DNA from: Liopterus haemorrhoidalis
Taxonomy: Eukaryota > Arthropoda > Insecta > Coleoptera > Dytiscidae
Direction of reading: 5' to 3'
Assembly (NCBI GenBank): GCA_963971575.1
Contig: OZ020611.1
Location: forward strand, 25,341,279-25,405,278
Length of the DNA stretch: 64,000 bases
Part shown: piece after piece, positions 22,459-33,420 of the stretch
How the letters are laid out: each line of letters opens with the position of its first letter
Numbering within the stretch: position 1 is the first letter of the stretch
Made by a program: the position numbers and the translations under genes
Notes under the pieces: generated by a model
What the model was told of the DNA's origin: nothing
Database searches by the model: none
Seen by the model: only the letters and a program-made list of their open reading frames with translations

Positions 22459-23458
22459 AGGGTTTTGTAGGTATGACCAAAAAACCCTTATACCGTCATT
22501 TTGTCGTCTGTCTGTCTGTCTGTCTGTCTGTTTGGTAAAAATTGTAGCCAAACGGCTAAACCTAGAGAGTTGAAATTTGGCATGCTTATACAACTCTTTG
22601 ACCCGCACATAGGAAAAATACTAAAGCATCTAAAAAACATATCCCCCTAAAAATATAAACAAATATGTGCTCATCAAAAATTCTGAGTAGGGTATCAAAT
22701 GAAAGCCCTTAGTACGCGTTTATTTTTGCAAAATAAATTATTGTGATGCGATTTTTGCCAAAATTGTGCAAAAAAAATTTTGTCCCACACCCTGTAGCCC
22801 AGATGGTTTATACTAAAAATCTGAAAAATTCGAAGTAATGTACATTGTTGTGAACCGGAATAGTACAACAGGAATTTTTGATCAAATTATGTTTTCGGAA
22901 AATAGCGCATTTTTGTGTTTTTAACTAAAATATGTCAAATATTTAATTCGCTATGTAACACACCCGAGCCGTAGCTTTAGTAGCGTAGTTGGTTTTGTCG
23001 TGCGCTTTGTAATTTGCAAACTAGAGTTCGAATCCTGTTTATTTTATTTTTTGTTATTTTTTTTTTTTGAATTTTTATTTCGTTTAAATTATATTGTCAA
23101 AATTCTAGTTATATTTTGGTAAATGTTGCATTTAATTTTTAAAAGCGTAAATTTAATAACCAGTGGGAAGTGTTGAAATTATAATTTAATTCTATGTTTG
23201 ACGAAATCAGAGGGCGGGGCTTATGATTTAAGCAACCAATGGAAGCCATAGGTGCAATTTTCAAAATCTTAATGAACCTTGCTATATAAAAAAAATACTG
23301 CACATATTTAGAAACTTAAATAATGGTATTAGGCATTCGAATTAAAATTCATAAAAAAATATTTTGACATAAAATTTGTTTTGGCATCCCAAATAATCAT
23401 CATTCAGTTACTAAATACCTGCAAAACCCAGAAATGTGTGAAAATTAACACTTCACAT
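22459..23458 (+). mobile_element. HINE/Helentron-like GTCT element, copy 2
   Basis: Begins AGGGTTTTGTAGGTATGACC and ends with AAATACCTGCAAAACCC, the stem-loop GTGTGAAAATTAACAC (one mismatch) and TTCACAT. The GTCT tract is short (about 30 bp). The remaining body is collinear with copy 1, including CTAGAGAGTTGAAATTTGGC and CACACCCTGTAGCCCAGATG. It holds the best-preserved tRNA-like module of the family. Confidence 0.8.
22974..23040 (+). other. tRNA-like module (Pol III A and B boxes) in HINE-like copy 2
   Basis: A box TAGCGTAGTTGG (22981-22992) and B box AGTTCGAATCC (23025-23035) lie 44 bp apart, the tRNA spacing. The intervening CTTTGTAA resembles a Thr-type anticodon loop (TGT), and a T-rich run follows. 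The acceptor and T stems do not pair well, so this is tRNA-derived sequence, not a working tRNA gene. Confidence 0.6.
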
Positions 23459-24381
23459 CAATTTTTTAAAATTATTTTTAATGGCCTTTACTGCTTTGGC
23501 AATTAGCCTAAACGATCTTTTAACGCAATTGTTTAACATCACTTTAACAAAGCAGGTAGTTTACTTGTAACTTTTTATTCTATGTACCTCAAAGTTTCGT
23601 CCTTAATAAGACCAAAATTTTGTTGGTGATTACGTAGAAGCTGCATACGGTGTTCTGTTTACAGTCACATAAATATCTATTTTTCTGAAGTGGTCAATTG
23701 CTGGACCTAGAAAGTTTAAATTTGGCATGCATATACAGAAAAAATAGAGGCCTCAAAAAAAATTTAAATATTATTTTAATTTTTATTATACTTCGAGCTA
23801 CAGATAGCTTAACAGGGAGTTTTAAATCAAAAGCTTATAAATTAGATAAGCTCTGGCGAAATCGTGACCTCACCGAAGTAAACATAACCAGAAGAAAATG
23901 GTAGGCACTTTGAACACTCGTAAATAAAAATACTTTATCTTCCAGTCGTTAATACATTTTTTCGTAAACGGTAAAATATATTTTAAAAAAATGTAAGTAA
24001 AAATTGTTTCTTTCAAAAGCTCTAACCAAACATATCCAGTGCTTAATATCCTGTATTTCCGGTTTGTTCCAGAAAATTTCAATATTATACCCTGTCCGAA
24101 ATGCAGGAATAGTAATAAAATCACGTGAAAGATTGAAGTCTCTACCTTATTGGCTGTCGCAAAAAATTGTGCTCAATAGCCAACGAACGACTAGTGTTCG
24201 ACAAAATTATCACGTGAACATTGCATGATTACTACTTCTTGATTCTGAACACAGTAAACCATTTGGTCACACGTAGTGTTATCCAGAAAAATTGTGTTTC
24301 CTGTAGCTTGATGAAAATTAACTTTTCGTATTTTTAACTATGTTCCAAAATTTAAGCTTTTTTAAAATCATAATAATTAAT

Positions 24382-24837
24382 CGCCAAATGTACCTGTCCT
24401 ATGTCCGCCCACTCCTGGAGTTCGCTTTCGTAGTCTGGTCCCCGTACCTACAACGCGACATCATATTACTGGAAGGAGTCCAGAGACGCGCCACTCGTCT
24501 TCCAAGATGTCTTAGAGCTCTGTCATACGAAGAACGGCTTGAGAGGCTAAATCTGCCCTCTCTTGCAGCCCGCAGAGCTCGAGGTGACCTCATTCAGATG
24601 TACAGAGCGACAACTGGAAAGTTTTCTACGGACATGTCGACTCTGTACTCCATCAACGCCGACCAACGACTTAGAGGCCATTCTCTGAAGCTCCGCCACG
24701 ACAAGTACGGAAAGCAGCTGCGACAAAATTTTCTATCTAATCGTGTGTTCGACCAATGGAACGCCTTACCCGAGAGCGCAGTGTCAGCACCGTCCATCAA
24801 CTCCTTCAAAGCTCGAATAGCCCCCATATTGAATTAG
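24382..24837 (+). pseudogene. CR1/jockey-like LINE RT, C-terminal fragment (GC-richer)
   Basis: The frame reads MYLSYVRPLLEFAFVVWSPY, then LLEGVQRRATRLPRCLRAL, RLERLNLPSLAARRARGDL, and finishes FLSNRVFDQWNALPESAV up to the stop at 24835-24837. All blocks of the jockey/CR1 RT C-terminus are intact with no internal stop, and the codons are noticeably richer in G/C than the flanks, so this copy is younger than the one at 8423-8890. It is 5'-truncated: the catalytic RT core is absent. The 3' UTR ends in (AAT)n at about 24942-24960. Confidence 0.88.
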
Positions 24838-24960
24838 TAAAACTAGTTATTTTTATATTATTTTAAATATGTACTAATACATTTGTATTTTTGTTGTACT
24901 CTTGAGCATAACAAGCATTTAGCTTCTGCTCTTTACATTGTAATAATAATAATAATAATT
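24838..24960 (+). mobile_element. LINE 3' UTR and (AAT)n tail
   Basis: Short 3' UTR after the RT stop, with GCATTTAGCTTCTGCTCTTTAC before an AATAATAAT run. Layout as for 8891-9122. Confidence 0.75.
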
Positions 24961-25177
24961 TTTAGATAAATAATTATTTTTTACATAATAGAATTTTTTT
25001 ATTTTTTGACAAAATAAACTAATTAATAAAATTTCCTGTATGCTTATGTATACTGTATATTCATATCAATGTGCAAAATGTTTTAAGAAATTTATTAAAA
25101 ATATCATTCTGTTTCACAATAATTGCTTTAAGAATTTTCATCTTTTGATACTACACAATAAATTTAAAACAAATATA

Positions 25178-25479
25178 TAGTAAGCCTTCCAACTTCGATC
25201 GATTTTATGTTCGAACAACTCGAAAATCGAACAAAGAATCACGTGGATTCCAGATAAAAGACGAATAATTCACATTCCAGGAAACAGTAATACCCCTAAT
25301 AGTAGGACTACTAATAGTAGGACTATTATGATAGATTACTTATTTATTAAACAATATATTTATGTATGTACTATTATAAATTAAGACATTCAGTTACTGA
25401 AATTAACTCGAAAATTGAACAACATCAAAGTCGAATCGTCTCCTGAAACAGATTGTGTTCGAAATTAGAGGTTACACTG
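25178..25479. mobile_element. Possible pogo/Tigger-like MITE
   Basis: The left end TAGTAAGCCTTCCAACTTCGA and the right end (inverted CAGTGTAACCTCTAATTTCGA) share the pogo-type start (A/C)AGTxxxxCCTxxAAxTTCGA. Both ends have subterminal AACTCGAAAAT(C/T)GAAC repeats (about 25217 and 25404). A TA precedes the left end; the right flank does not show TA. No coding sequence. Confidence 0.5.
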
Positions 25480-25544
25480 AAATCTAATCAAAATTTTCTA
25501 TTGTGATATTTTGGTTCTAATGCATCTTACTTTTTAATAGGTTA

Positions 25545-26119
25545 TAAGGTCAAGTTGGTTAACTGGGCCATATTTTTACAACATGCAACACAAATTCATA
25601 AGTATAGTCAAAAATATATAAATGACAGGATTATAATTACTCTCGTAAAAAAATGCATATTTCAACTATAAACTGGATTAATAAAATTAATATTTTTCTA
25701 AAAATTGAATATGTTCTAATTTTTTTTTTTTTAGTGTCGTATGGTCCAGTTCCCCAGGAATTTAGGGTAACTGGGCCAATAGCAAGTATTTTAAAATATA
25801 AAGGCGTAGAAAATATTGTAAGGTAACTGGGTCATACATAACATGTTTTTTTATTTTGAGTCAAAATTGGAAATTTTAATTTTGTGAAATACAGGAGTTA
25901 CATTATTTGCAATGAAACAGTATTAAAGATACTTAACTTAACTTAAAAATAAAATCAATACCAATATAAGTTCTGTGTCCATTAAACAAAAAGGCGCGAA
26001 ATGAATGAATTCTAGTACTACAAATCGCCGTAACTGCCGCACTTTTAAATACAATAATCACAGAATTAATAGGCTGGTGCCCAGTTACCCCGGTGGCCCA
26101 GTTAACCAACTTGACCTTA
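25545..26119. mobile_element. Inverted-repeat element with iterated TAACTGGGCCA motifs
   Basis: TAAGGTCAAGTTGGTTAACT...GGCCA at the left is perfectly inverted at the right (26094-26119), a 26-bp terminal inverted repeat. The motif recurs inside as GGTAACTGGGCCAA (about 25767), GGTAACTGGGTCAT (about 25822) and, inverted, CCCAGTTACC (about 26079). These look like multiple transposase-binding sites. No transposase remains. Confidence 0.8.
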
Positions 26120-27232
26120 CAATAGTTGGCATCAATATGCATTATCCACAATTATTTAATTTTTAGACCAACTATTAAGGTTATGCTAGTAGATATCTTA
26201 ATGTTGAAAAATCAATTTACCTTATCATAAGAATAATGAATGCATGATATCGTTGTAATTCTTTTGAATATGTTGGATATTAGTGCGTAGGTTAGAGCAA
26301 GTTTGTGGTGGGGAGGGGCATTGTATTCCCTGACTTTTGATTTAGCATCAGATTTATATGCATTGCCAGTGTTAAATTGTATTATTCCTATATTTAGTTT
26401 TGTAATGGGGCAATAGCGTTACTCTGAGTGGAATCTCACACTTGTATTATTATCAAATCAAACTAAACAATTTCAAATTAAACAATTTCGTTTTAATTCT
26501 CTTTACTAAATCAACTGAGCAACTAGAATATTTTAAAATAAAATGAACTTGTTTTGAAGTGTAGTAATGTAAAATTAATTTGATCTTAGTAAAATAAATA
26601 ATTACAAAAAGTATCTAGTTCAATTACTGTATCCAAGCAACATAATCAAGGTGCACTGCCCATCTAATAAATCTTCATTACTCCCAAAGCTCATTGGGTT
26701 CCGCCCAGGTTCAAACACTAATTAATACAGCGGTCAAACGCAATCACCTCCATGTGTAAGTTAGTAATTAAGGCCGAGACAACGGCGGGATGCGTCTCAA
26801 CTGAATTAAGGCTGGAGGTGCGCCACAGTTACAGTTAATGAATTAAAGAATCGGCGAGAAAGACATGAGTGTTGTTATTAATATTGAATCCCACTACCTT
26901 TGTCCCACAGAGATTTATTACGTGTTTGAATTAGTGAGCGTGGGGTAGACTTCAACTTAAACAGGGACGGAGCCAGCAGGGTGCATACTGTATCCAATTT
27001 CCCTAAAATCACCAACACAAACAGAATTTAGAAAATTGTATTTCAGTTAAAGATTGTTTAAAGTATGATCGAGTTGCATTACAATCTGTCAACAACTAAA
27101 AATGCTATTGTAATAAATCGAATAATTGTTCTGAAGAATTAGTAGATAACAAAAAATGTATATAAACTTTTATTCAAATGATTAATTAAATCTGTATTAT
27201 TGGAAATATCACACAGTTGAATATCATGTATC
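26120..27232. other. No recognisable feature
   Basis: About 1.1 kb without repeats or protein motifs that I can name. 26640-26990 is less AT-rich than the flanks but holds no open frame of note. Confidence 0.5.
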
Positions 27233-27378
27233 TACGTCAGCTCCGGTAGAGCATGAGTAGCCACCTTGTTTTCGAATCCCGGTAAGGGCATGGATGTTTG
27301 TGTTAGTTTTTATCTCCTTAACCTCATTAATATTTAAAAAAATGTTATTTAATAAAGATTAGAAAAAATAAAAATTGT
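27233..27378 (+). mobile_element. tRNA-derived SINE family 2, copy 1 (5' part degraded)
   Basis: A B-box-like TTTTCGAATCCCGGTAAGG is followed by GCATGGATGTTTGTGTTAG, matching 47350-47390 closely, and the tail ends in ATTAGAAAAAATAAAAA as in the other copy. An A-box-like GTAGAGCATGAGTAG lies upstream but is degraded. Confidence 0.65.
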
Positions 27379-27469
27379 TTTGAAGCCTGGTTAAATGGAT
27401 AACTACACAGCCATCATAAAAAGTCACCCTACATAATTTTATTATATGTTTATTAAAACTGGTATGTCA

Positions 27470-27840
27470 GGGTTTCGTTCTGTCAGTTCTGTCGTTCTGT
27501 CTGTCTATCAATTCTGCTGTTCTGTGGGTTTTGCAATCTGAATTTCGAGGGACTCGTTTTGTTAATTTGTCAGCCTAACCTTCCGTCAATTTCTTAAGTA
27601 GCTCTGTCATTTCGTCGTGTTAATCAGTCGACACAAATAGTTTGTCAAGTATGATAATTTGTCAGTCTGTTGGGTTGCTCGTTTGTCGGTCGGTGGTTCT
27701 TTCAGTCTCTTGTTATATTGATCTGTAATACTGTCAAACTGCCGTTCTGCCATTCTGTCGGTCTCTTAGTCTGTCACCCTGTATTATTATTGGTATTTCA
27801 GTCTGTGAGTCGCTGGCATTTTTAGTCTGTTGCTCAGTAG
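27470..27840 (+). repeat. Degenerate GTCT/CTGT tract, about 370 bp
   Basis: Motifs such as TTCTGTCAGTTCTGTCGTTC, TCTGTCTGTCTATC, AGTCTGTTGGGTTGC and TCTGTCGGTCTCTTAGTCTGTC run nearly continuously on the plus strand and end at the start of a LINE fragment. The longest of the four decayed tracts. Confidence 0.7.
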
Positions 27841-27841
27841 T

Positions 27842-28385
27842 ATGAAACTGAATAAAGCACTCTATGGAATCAGAATCATGTCCCAAAAATGCCGAAATTA
27901 TGTCTTAAGAACTTTATATTTTACAAATTTTCATTGACTGCTACGATACGGTATTATGCATTGGGGCTCTTCCTCTGATTACAGTAGAGTGTTTACCATT
28001 CAGAAGCGAGCAATAAGAGTCTTGGCTAGCTTACAAGGACGCGACTCTTGTCGCGACGCTTTTAGAAATCTTGGTATACTAACTGTTCCAAGCGTTTACA
28101 TGTTAGAATTACTAATTTTTGCATTCAAGGATCATATTGCAATAAATACGCAAAGTCAAGAACACGGACATTTTACCAGGAACAAAGCTCTTATAAAACA
28201 AGACAAACAGACTCACACTGTACGAAAAACGCTAAAAATATAATGCTATTAAAACGGTCAATGCCCTGCCCAACGACATCAAAAAAATTAGTAATCTCAC
28301 CTCATTGAAAATGGCAATAAAAAATCTTTTACTTCAAAAGACATTGTACTCTTTGGAAGAATTCTATTCGGAACAGTTGGGATAG
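27842..28385 (+). pseudogene. LINE reverse transcriptase C-terminal fragment (jockey superfamily), frameshifted
   Basis: The first frame gives LNKALYGIRIMSQK, then (after an in-frame stop near 27939) RYGIMHWGSSSDYSRVFTIQ, KRAIRVLASLQGRDSCRDAF and ILTVPSVYMLELLIFAF. After a frameshift at about 28245 the chain finishes NALPNDIKKISNLTSLKMA with a terminal stop at 28383-28385. This is the classic end of insect endonuclease/RT proteins (GxxFWGxSSxxxRVFxxQKRAIR...). The catalytic core is missing. The 3' end is a (GAATAT)n tail at 28528-28549. Confidence 0.85.
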
Positions 28386-28550
28386 CCCTATATAATTACA
28401 CCTAATATATATACTGTATTCTTCATTTGTAATGTTTTACGTGTAATTATCTATTATTATCAGTTTTATAATTATGTAACTTTATAACATTGACTATGCA
28501 AGCTCATTATTAATGTACTTGTTCAATAAATGAATATGAATATGAATATG
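28386..28550 (+). mobile_element. LINE 3' UTR with (GAATAT)n tail
   Basis: A short AT-rich UTR after the RT stop ends AATAAATGAATATGAATATG, a tail type different from the (AAT)n LINEs, so a separate lineage. Confidence 0.7.
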
Positions 28551-29569
28551 ATACATGTCTCGTTTTGATTTTTTAAACTTAATTTTGTTTTCTTTTCAAG
28601 TTAGTTTATTTAAAAAATATCTTTGTTTAGACTAAAATATTTTCGTTTCAGTTAAAATGCAGACGCTGTATTTCATTATCATACCTCGTAACTATGAACA
28701 CCGGGGTATAATATCCCTCTTGTTACTTTGATTTATGTTTTGTTTAGAAACCTTGAATTTTTTATAATAGGGTTGAGATTAGTTCGACATAGTATTAAGA
28801 CGTATTCTTACACTTCAATATTACGTGCGTATCACGTCAGTTCGGTTGTACTTAACCTCTATATGAACTCTCACAGTAATTATTATATTATTAAATATAT
28901 AAATATATCTAGTGATTTTATCACATATAAAAGTGTCTGTGTGTGCTATTCAATTGCAAATGTTCTGTTGGTGTCATCCTGAAGTTTCCTCAACATCTGG
29001 GTACCCAGAAGACAGCTATCCACGATAACCAAGATAAGTAATGTTTGTTTATTGAATAATCACAAGACACTATAGTCAAAACGTCCGTCGAGTCCACGAT
29101 ATTACATTATAGCTCTGTATGGTGTCCTAAAAATTCCATATCAATTAGGGGTTTGCCTAGAGCCCCTACAATACAGTTTAAAATTTGGCGCACTACAACA
29201 ATGGCTATTTGTGCGTAACACATCCCATCTAAATGACTAGAGTATATATTAAAAAGAATTAAGAATATAATAAATCAATATAAACTTATAGACAAACTCA
29301 GTAAAAACAGGCAAACATAAATAAATCAGAATAAAAGACTGCTCAAAAAACTAAACAGATTCTGGCTTATAGTAAGAAGATGTAAAGGAGCAAGTTTTCT
29401 TCATATATCACAGATAAAAATAAATCGCATTAAAAAAAGATGCAATTTTATATATAGAACAATAAGTTCGATTGCCTCAGGAAGAGCATCAGTCTGTCCA
29501 TGGTTCTACAATTTAGCGGTAGAATTTCTGATCGTCAATATAGTGTTGTCAATATGGGTTCCTGTTGGT
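28551..29569. other. No coding feature; retroelement-end motif at 29188-29222
   Basis: The only signal is TTGGCGCACTACAACAATGG followed by CTATTTGTGCG, which matches the 3' part of the 47-bp insert at 38877-38923 (TTGGCGCACAGCAACGATGG). The remainder is plain AT-rich DNA. Confidence 0.45.
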
Positions 29570-29720
29570 GTATTGGTTATCTTGTCGAGCTCTCAATCTG
29601 CTGGACTGTGCATTTTTCGATCTGAAGGTCTATCTGTATGTCTGTCAATCTGCAATTCGGTGGTTTGTCTTTCAATCGGTCTGTTGTTAGTTTGTTGAAA
29701 CGACAACCTATCAGTTTTCT
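29570..29720 (+). repeat. Degenerate GTCT tract
   Basis: CTCAATCTGCTGGACTGTG, GGTCTATCTGTATGTCTGTC and AATCGGTCTGTTGTTAG mark a decayed tetranucleotide tract on the plus strand. Confidence 0.55.
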
Positions 29721-29964
29721 CAGTTCTCTTGGTCTCTGCAGCAGTGTAATATTTATTCTGCTTAAATTTGATATCTCAGCAACACATACTTAACAAACAA
29801 AAAATAATAATAATAATGCTAATTTTAATAAATTATTAATATTAATAGTTTAAATTATACTAACTAATTTAACCAAATGAAGAACACAATACTTAATATA
29901 TAAATAATAAATTAATTAAATTAGTATTAAAGAAAATATAATTTATTTAAATAGATATACTTAC

Positions 29965-30315
29965 TTAATCCTGAAGCCTTTCTACCTTGCGGTGTAAGGC
30001 TATAGTCGAGTTACTTATTTTCTGGTGTTGTTCTCCATACTTTTTCCATCGTGTTCTGTCCTTTGTATATTTTCTTATCTCCTCCCACTTTACTCCTCTC
30101 TTCGTTGCAGCTTCTTTTGTTTCTTGGTGCCAGGTTTTTCTCGGTCTTCCTGGTCTAACTTTCTTCACTGTTCTTACTTCATAAACTCTTTTTACTATTT
30201 TGTCTTCACTCATTCTGTGTATCCCAGCCATCTTAGCTGTCCTTCTTCTATTATAGTCTCTACTGGTTTTGTGCCTAGTTTTTCCCTAAATACTTCATTT
30301 CTTATTCTTAAATAG
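29965..30315 (-). pseudogene. RTE-like LINE protein, C-terminal fragment
   Basis: On the minus strand, the first frame gives RNEVFREKLGTKPVETIIEE then GQLRWLGY. After a frameshift near 30232 it continues IHRMSEDKIVKRVYEVRTV and RPGRPRKTWHQETKEAAT, ending in a DRTRWKKYG segment. This is the well-known end of RTE/craft-type RT proteins (WxGHxxRMxxxRxxKxxxxW, GRPRxxWxxx, DRxxW). The RT domain is absent. A single frameshift suggests moderate age. Similar C-terminal scraps of related lineages lie at 45475-45890, 55851-56158 and 59845-60073. Confidence 0.85.
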
Positions 30316-30351
30316 ATATGTAAATAAATAATTAAAATATTATTTTTTAAA

Positions 30352-30420
30352 AAATGGGGATTTGAACAGCAGTCGTCAGATTACTAAGCATATAAGTTAC
30401 CGTTTGAGCTATTCTGGTAT
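30352..30420 (-). other. tRNA-like sequence (SINE head or tRNA relic)
   Basis: Read on the minus strand, A box TAGCTCAAACGG and B box TGTTCAAATCC lie 43 bp apart, close to tRNA spacing. Acceptor-stem pairing is poor, and the 3' side is AT-rich sequence rather than CCA. Likely the head of a SINE or a decayed tRNA pseudogene. Confidence 0.5.
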
Positions 30421-30695
30421 TAACAATTGTGGAACAGTACTGAGTATAAATGTCAACAAAAACATTGAATATGATATTTACTAGTATTGTTCACTAATTA
30501 CTTACATATCACTAATACATTAACTCAATTATACTGAACTATTCCCTATAAACACACAGTCAATGTGTTTGTCAACACAGTCAAAAAATCATTATCCTAA
30601 ACTAATATGGGTAGTTTTACGCAATAAAATAAAATCCCATGTTAAACTTCTATGACCTACATTTTGTGATACACAAACATCAAGAGTGATTGTTA

Positions 30696-30904
30696 TACAG
30701 AGTGATTATTTAATGGCGAGACGACGTCACCTAATTTTACGTGCCTCCTAGCAGAATACTATGACTATAATAACCTTGAAGAAAATTTGATTATGAAGAA
30801 AAAAAGATTATGCGCATGCGCGCATAATCGCCACGATGTGTATGAAACGGCAAATTATTAAAACTTCCAGTGACGTCGTCTCGTCATTAAATAATCACTC
30901 CGTA
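30696..30904. mobile_element. Tc1/mariner-type MITE, 209 bp
   Basis: Inverted repeats of about 34 bp begin TACAGAGTGATTATTTAATG and end with the inverse (CATTAAATAATCACTCCGTA, two changes). They are flanked by TA on both sides (30694-30695, 30905-30906). A GCGCATGCGCGC palindrome lies near the centre. Confidence 0.88.
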
Positions 30905-30906
30905 TA

Positions 30907-31770
30907 TGATACATATTTTATTGTGTCAATTGTGTAAACCGCTTATTGGATTTTAATCAAAAAAATGCGCTAATATTACTAGGAACTCTCTTTATCCTTA
31001 AATTATTCTCGTTCTAACAGTTCCGCCACTGGTCTGAGGGCATTTGAGGTTAACTTAAACAGTGACAGGTTGAATTACGCCCTTATATCTATTTTCTCTT
31101 TTTGTTCATTTAGGTTGACAGGTTTTGAGTGAAGGTGTGCAAAATTGAAAACACTTATTGTGTGTAACTACTTGCAACGCTACTCAAAATTTCACCCGTC
31201 ACTCTGTCTAGTGCATTATGAATTTATTAAGGAAGTGAAGTATTGTTTTAGCCTACGTGGTAATAGATTATTTAACAGAACTGGAAGGAATCTAACTTGT
31301 TTATCGAAATGAAAGGTTATTAAACTGTTTAAAATAATGTATGTGGTTTGTGGTTACAAATTCTAGCTACTGTTTTTAAAGTTCTCAAATTTAAACCTGT
31401 TCAAATTGTTTTAACAACTATATTTGAAACCTTGACAACATTTAAAGTTTACTTAAAAATTTGATATGCTTCTAATTATTTTAGTTTCTATATTGTAATA
31501 TTTTCTGATGATGTAGTAAACAAATAATTAACATGAAAAGCAACAATCCTTGACAAATAAATTTTTTGAAACTGCGGTTTGTATATTTATCCAGTATTGA
31601 AATCTCCTGAATATAAACGGATTTGTATTTTTGTTAGTAAAATACAGGTTGTATGTTCATTTTAATTTGGCCAGCATTGCTCTCTCTAGAACTATAAGAG
31701 CTACGAGGTTGTTTAAATTAGACAAAAATTATTATTTTAGTTGATGGTGCAAGGGTTATTTTGGGAAAAT
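30907..31770. other. No recognisable feature
   Basis: AT-rich sequence with no repeats or protein motifs that I can identify. Confidence 0.5.
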
Positions 31771-31774
31771 TCAT

Positions 31775-31997
31775 ATTAATAATAATACAATAACTATGTT
31801 TTTATTTCACTTTATTAATTTATATAATAAACAACACGACTAGTTTCGTATTATTAGGACATTATCTTGTCACTTGATAACATTAGGACACTTGTTAATG
31901 TCGTTAATTATAATGATAATGATAATGATTTATGTCGTGTTGTTAATTAATAAGTTAATAAAGTGAAATAAAAACACAGTTATTGTATTATTATTAA
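31775..31997. mobile_element. Foldback MITE with about 65-bp arms
   Basis: The left arm (31775-31840) has ATTAATAATAATACAATAAC, then TTTTTATTTCACTTTATTAA and ends AACAACACGAC. The right arm (31934-31997) is its inverse with a 4-base insertion. The spacer is about 95 bp with GATAATGATAATGAT repeats. The target duplication is unclear because both ends merge with AT repeats. Confidence 0.82.
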
Positions 31998-32190
31998 TTA
32001 TTACTTATTTTTTTAACTTATTCTGTAAAATATTTTCTTTTGAATTCAACGATTTATAAAAGTCATAGATATCAATTCTGTAAAAATTTACTGTCTAGTA
32101 ACGTTACTACAAGATAAAATATTATAAAATTTGCCCTATTCTGATTTATACAAAATTGCACTCTTTTAAATTATTTATTTCTAAATTACT

Positions 32191-33049
32191 AGGGTTTTGT
32201 AGGTATGGCCAAATAACCCTTATAACGTCACTCACCTGTCTGTCTACTCGATAGAAATTGTTGCCAAACGGCTGAAGATAGAAAGTTGAAATTTAGCATG
32301 CTTGTTAACTCTTTGACCCACATATAGGAAAATTATAGAGAGCACAAAAAAAAAACAGCGGAAAAAATATGAAGATAAAAGTTTTTAACGAATTTTTTTT
32401 ATATATTTCTTTGGATTTTGAGTGGTATAAGATGAAGCCAATTACTGCACAGATAATCCAACAAAATTTAATTTTGAGAAACAAATATTTTTATAGAATT
32501 TTCGCCAAAAATGTATCAAAAAAACTTTTGTCCCACACCTTATTTCGTATAAAACCGTTTCATCTTATATGACTTGTTATAGAAACTAAAAAAAAAGAAA
32601 TTCTCAATAATGTACATTGATGAGAACCGGAATACTTCAAAAGTAATTTTTGATCAGATTGTTATTACGAAAAATATGAGTGTTTTGTCTCGTTGAAAAA
32701 AATATATATACATTTTTCAAATTTATAGCACAAAATCGTAAGAAAGTTCTTAAGATATAGATTAAAGAATGAAAAGTAGTTCTTTAAATTTCTTTATTTT
32801 GAAATAATTTTAGCCAAAATATCGCTTGTCCCATAACCCAGAAAACTAGAAAGAAAAATATGGCACCGCGAACAATTTTGTTATTGAATATGGCCCGCGA
32901 TATAAAACGATTGCTGACCCTTGCTCTAGATAAAAGCTCATGGATTTTTGTTTTAAAATTTATCGACATTCGTGATTTTTAATATGTACCCATAAATTTG
33001 TTATCCTTTACCAAATACCTGAAATGTGTGGAAATTCACACTTCACATA
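32191..33049 (+). mobile_element. HINE-like element, copy 4 (degenerate)
   Basis: Begins AGGGTTTTGTAGGTATGGCC and ends AAATACCT, a deletion of the GCAAAACCCT block, then GTGTGGAAATTCACAC and TTCACAT. The GTCT tract is reduced to three units. The middle keeps the ATTTTTGATCAGATTG and AATGTACATTGATGAGAACC landmarks. Loss of half of the 3' inverted repeat marks it as inactive. Confidence 0.75.
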
Positions 33050-33119
33050 TTTTTTTTTTAAATATTCTCTAGACTAGGGCGACCATTTTTTTTTAGAAGG
33101 CAATGCGGGACGGAGAAAG

Positions 33120-33248
33120 AAAAAGGTTCTCATCTCCCAAATCCAAGTGAAGAGCAAAAAAAAGGTCCTCATCTCCCAAAATCCAAATGAAGAGCAAAAA
33201 AAATGTCTTCACCTCACCTCCCAAATCCAAGTGAAGAGCAAAAAAAAA
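33120..33248 (+). repeat. Tandem repeat, 3 units of about 40-48 bp
   Basis: The unit GGT(C/T)CTCATCTCCCAAATCCA followed by AGTGAAGAGCAAAAAAA repeats three times. The third copy has an internal 8-bp duplication (CACCTCACCTC). Confidence 0.88.
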
Positions 33249-33299
33249 CTATTCGGTAATACTGTTTTGAATTATAAACTGTTTTTAAAATTGTGTACA

Positions 33300-33420
33300 T
33301 TTGAATGCTCACTATTAATACACCTAATCTTTGACATGACCCCACAAGAAAAAATCCAAAGGACTTAAATCAGGAGATCTTGTAAGTCAAGCAGTTATTG
33401 CTGGCCTGCCTGATTGGTAC
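33300..33420 (-). pseudogene. Mariner-superfamily transposase scrap (DDE third-Asp region)
   Basis: On the minus strand the frame reads RSPDLSPLDFFLWGHVKD, the highly conserved region around the third catalytic Asp in insect transposases (RSPDLTPxDFFLWGxxKD), with stop codons on both sides of this block. About 40 codons remain; no terminal repeats are visible. Confidence 0.7.

Noticed and set aside
30352..30420. Functional tRNA gene
   Set aside because: The boxes are good but acceptor and T stems do not pair, so it is listed only as tRNA-like.
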